Source: Membranipora membranacea (Eukaryota; Bryozoa; Gymnolaemata; Cheilostomatida; Membraniporidae). From it: a DNA stretch of 64,000 bases. Under the pieces are notes generated by a model that did no database searches, was not told the origin of the DNA, and saw nothing but the letters and a program-made list of their open reading frames with translations. Below, piece by piece: positions 60,890 through 64,000 of this stretch. Numbering within the stretch: position 1 is the first letter of the stretch; each line of letters begins with the position of its first letter. Made by a program: the position numbers and the translations under genes. The DNA lies in the NCBI GenBank assembly GCA_914767715.1, contig OU612068.1, positions 11,470,001-11,534,000 of the forward strand. The letters are read 5' to 3'.

Positions 60890-63576
60890 ATGGATTGGGA
60901 GGAGCTGTTTCAGCAGCAGATAAAGGAATATGAAGACAAACAGGGAAATATAACATTAGATAGCAGTGACTATGGTTCCAACTTATCACATTCCAAATTA
61001 CAAGAGATCCTCGATAAGAAAGGGTAAGTTTGAAGTAAGTTCAAGAGTAAGTTCAGGGTTAAGTAAAACTGATCAAAAATGAGTGGCTCAAGTTTGCTTT
61101 CGTTTGTTCTTACCCTAGATTGAGTCCTTTTATCTTTCTCTCATTCATTGACGGCTTATCAAAATTGGGTTCAAAATTCTCAGCAAAAATCTTCTTTTTT
61201 CCAAGACAGTGGAGTTTAAATGACAGACGTCACTTTTTTATAAGCTTGATCAATATCATGTCCGGCGTAGTATAAGCCTCAAACATAAATCAATATTCAG
61301 ACTCCCTAGGGCGGGATTAAGCCATTTTTCACCAAATATTGTTATTGATCTCTTGGTAGTTTCGTCAAACTTTCACCATACAGTGTTATAAGAAACATTA
61401 AGGTAACAACCCAATGAATTACAGACATCCGTACATAAATATTCTTTACAATGCCAAGTTTTTTTAAAACCGGTGAATGGTTAAATTTCCAAAGACCAGA
61501 CTTGTTGGATTCAAAAATGGTACTTTCGCGTCCACAATACACCGAGGCTATAGATTTCACGAAGTTCTTAGATGTACATTGTGTAAAATATGAATGTCTT
61601 GAAAAAAAGGGAACACACGGATGAAGTATTGGTTTTTTCCTATCGTATCCATTCAGTGACATTTTTTTTATAATTGATTGTTTTTTTGTAGAGAATGGAA
61701 AGCACCACGATTGGAAGGGATACACATTCTTATAATAATTCTTGCTGTCATAGCCATAGCCATAAACTGTATGACGTTGGCAGCAATACGCTACATCAGG
61801 CGTCGACTTTCAGCCAATCAAACTATGATGTTCAGTCTATGCTGCGCTGATTTGTTGACATCTCTGGGCATAATGGCTAAAGTTATAACCGATCACGTGT
61901 TTGACATGCATTTTGTACCAAGGGAACAAAAATACGCTGCCACATGTTCCCACAAAATAATTCAAGTAAGTCTCAACACAAAATTGACACAATGTTATTC
62001 TGTTTGACAATGTGTAAATATCAGTACATATCATTGTTTGCTTTAGTACCATCAGATTCCCAACATGAGAACGAGAGACATGGGTGAAACAAGTGACGCT
62101 AGCTAACATTAAGTAACCCAAAACTAGCTCAGCTAAACTCTAGCTAGTGTTTTATTTCTCAGAGGTGGTTTGATTCTCTTATCTCTGTGAACCACAAGAC
62201 CAGTCCGTTACTTGTTACTTGTACTTTTCATTTACAGAAAAGTAAGCTGAGAACTACACAACACTAATGAGCCTGTTTTATCTTTTATTGCAGGCATTAG
62301 TGATGACAGGTCATAACGCAACACTTTTTAACTTACTGTGTCTGGCAGTAGATCATTACTGTGCTATAGCTAAACCGCTGACATACAGCCTACAGCTGAG
62401 TAAGAAGACAGTACGCATACTGCTTATTATGTTCTGGTTTGTCGCCCTGCTGTTTGGTTTCTCAGACTTTCTGATACCTTCCAAACTACATGGGTGGTGT
62501 GAGCACAAGTCGGAGGAGATAAGTGGATACTGTGAAAGGGTAGGTCGAGGTCAATGTTTAATGCGATTTTGATAGAATCAGGATTTTGGTATCATTCTAC
62601 CTCGAGTTCTCTAGGTTCATAAACAACAATTTAACATGATTTTTACTCAAATTGAGATAAGACAAGTATCTCAAAGATTATACTAAATACCTGATTCTTT
62701 CACAATCACTTCAATCAACTCAAATATAAATCTACGTCTACTGTGCTAAGTATGTTTCTTAGAGGAATTATGCACGTTTGAGGCCTTTCATTTTACACCA
62801 AAAAAAACACATTCATTATATACTTCTAAATTTACCCCATCCTGTCACTACTTATTCAGGTATTCTGTACAGTGTACGAGCCGGATCATCTGATGTTCTG
62901 TGTGGTATTTGTCTGTTTGGTTGTGATGTCGACCATGTACGGAGGCATCATGTGGATACTACACAGCTATCAGAGACAAGAATATTCAACTGCGTCGCAA
63001 CGCAAAGCGCAACGTCATATCCGAGGGCTCATAACTTCATTTATCATCCTGGGTCTATTTGCTGTCTTGTGGCTACCGAATTGTATAATAGACATTTACG
63101 CCACTCTCAAAGTGTTACTTCATAACAACTTAGATGCCTTTAAGATCCACCATCAGGTGTTCCTTTACCTTTACGCATTGCTGGTGCTTAATTGTATATG
63201 TGACCCAGTGGTATACGCCATGAGGATGAAAGAGATCCAAGAGAGTCTCAAATTACTCATGTGCTTCAAGAGACCGACATTCTCTAACAAAAGAAACAGT
63301 TTTGGTGACGCCTTGCGAAGCAGGGCGTCCACAACAAGCGCTAATATTCCTTTGAAATATATAAAGCGCCAGTATTCTTCTAACAGCACTAACACTACTG
63401 TATGTAGTGGAGTGAGTGGGAGCTCGATGTGTGAGCGATATGACAGGCCGCCAGGTATGAGTAGGAAGGGTACGATTACTAGTCAGGGTAGTGAGCTTAC
63501 TGAGGATACACCCCTGAGTGGAAATATGAGCATGTCACAGTTTGAAATATTTGGAAAAGAGACGGAGACATGTTGA
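60890..63576 (+). CDS. Class A (rhodopsin-like) GPCR, orphan (456 aa)
   Basis: Exons 60890-61023, 61692-61965, 62294-62539, 62860-63576, phases 2,0,0, 457 codons with stop. The extracellular N-terminus (~1-55) has NIT and NLS sequons and no signal peptide. Seven hydrophobic segments follow: TM1 ~56-77 (HILIIILAVIAIAINC, carrying the conserved N), TM2 with CCADLL (the conserved Asp), a TM3-top Cys, TM3 ending DHY (~156-158) where most receptors have DRY, TM6 with LWLPN in place of CWxP, and TM7 ending DPVVY (NPxxY family). The Ser/Thr-rich cytoplasmic tail of ~120 residues is suited to arrestin/kinase regulation. DPVVYAMRM and the AIAKPLTY loop recall lipid/adenosine/melanocortin-cluster or aminergic receptors, but the ligand cannot be inferred. 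The ATG is chosen because it is the first in frame in the exon. Confidence 0.92.
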
Positions 63577-64000
63577 ATTTCTTTTATATTATATATGTAT
63601 GTATTTTTATTCCATTATTTATTCTGTTATTTAAGCCAAATGAAATTTTCCCATTAGATAAACAGCCAGATGCGTGGCAATAATACTTATAAGAGAATTC
63701 TTACACCGAAAAATTTATTGCCTCTACTTCCGATTACGACTTGTGATTATGAATCACTATTTATCATTATTATTATCATCATTTATTATTATCATTGTAC
63801 CCTGTTTTTGTATTTATAGTATATGCATTAGTTGAAAACAATCTGAGGCTTCGTTTTGGGAAGATGAGTATTGTGCCTCAAACTCTCAATCATAATCACA
63901 GTCTATGATAGCCTCTTGACTATAAGTTGTCTACATCAATAACCAACACAAGTTTTTGAAGTGTCACAAACAGTATTACATTATTTTGGTATTGTATTTT
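63577..64000 (+). other. GPCR 3'UTR / downstream flank
   Basis: AT-rich sequence with a TTATTATTATCATC-type simple stretch around 63757-63797. No AATAAA is seen in this piece, so the transcript probably ends beyond the window. Confidence 0.45.

Noticed and set aside
1-64000. tRNA, rRNA, CRISPR arrays, bacterial operon features
   Set aside because: No tRNA B-box with matching arms, no rRNA signature and no regularly spaced direct repeats were seen; the gene structure is eukaryotic throughout.

Overview
The window is animal nuclear DNA. Its genes are split into many short exons with GT-AG introns, spacers are long and AT-rich, poly-G/C and AT microsatellites are common, and the encoded families are metazoan (P2X channel, NCKX exchanger, PTF1A bHLH factor, rhodopsin-type GPCR). 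P2X rules out flies and nematodes, and the repeats and protein divergence point to a non-vertebrate, probably marine animal such as an ambulacrarian, cephalochordate or lophotrochozoan. The species cannot be fixed from the sequence alone.

Layout. (1) 422-1279 (+): the last two exons of a P2X ATP-gated channel, whose 5' part lies off the window. (2) 3620-9441 (+) and 19178-12417 (-): two seven-exon paralogues, here called copy A (396 aa) and copy B (400 aa), arranged tail to tail. Each encodes a signal peptide, a Thr-rich stalk, an unrecognised ectodomain with one Cys pair, and an Asn-Gly-Gly plus hydrophobic tail typical of GPI anchoring. A third, frameshifted exon 1 lies between them (12007-11913), beside several foldback and hairpin repeats. 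Copy B carries a dead LINE reverse-transcriptase fragment in its intron 5. (3) 19.2-31.0 kb: a long stretch with no gene I can support. (4) 31049-44539 (+): a complete nine-exon K+-dependent Na+/Ca2+ exchanger of NCKX1/2 type (714 aa), with a perfect 102-bp inverted repeat in intron 3. (5) 47797-45995 (-): a two-exon leucine-rich-repeat protein with a probable N-myristoylation signal, convergent with NCKX. (6) 49213-50878 (+): a three-exon bHLH factor recognised as PTF1A by its bHLH and by a C-terminal motif resembling the vertebrate RBPJ-binding segment; it is divergent from the LRR gene. (7) 58752-54458 (-): the C-terminal half of an HSD17B7-like short-chain dehydrogenase with a tandemly duplicated, probably mutually exclusive 105-bp exon. 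Its Rossmann-fold half was not found. (8) 60890-63576 (+): a complete four-exon class A GPCR with unusual DHY and DPVVY motifs.

The genes do not form a pathway; this is an ordinary eukaryotic neighbourhood. The most novel items are the tail-to-tail family of unknown, probably GPI-anchored proteins and the alternative exon pair in HSD17B7, which would swap the segment following the SDR Pro-Gly cofactor motif. All exon joins were deduced by hand from splice consensus, reading phase and paralogue comparison.
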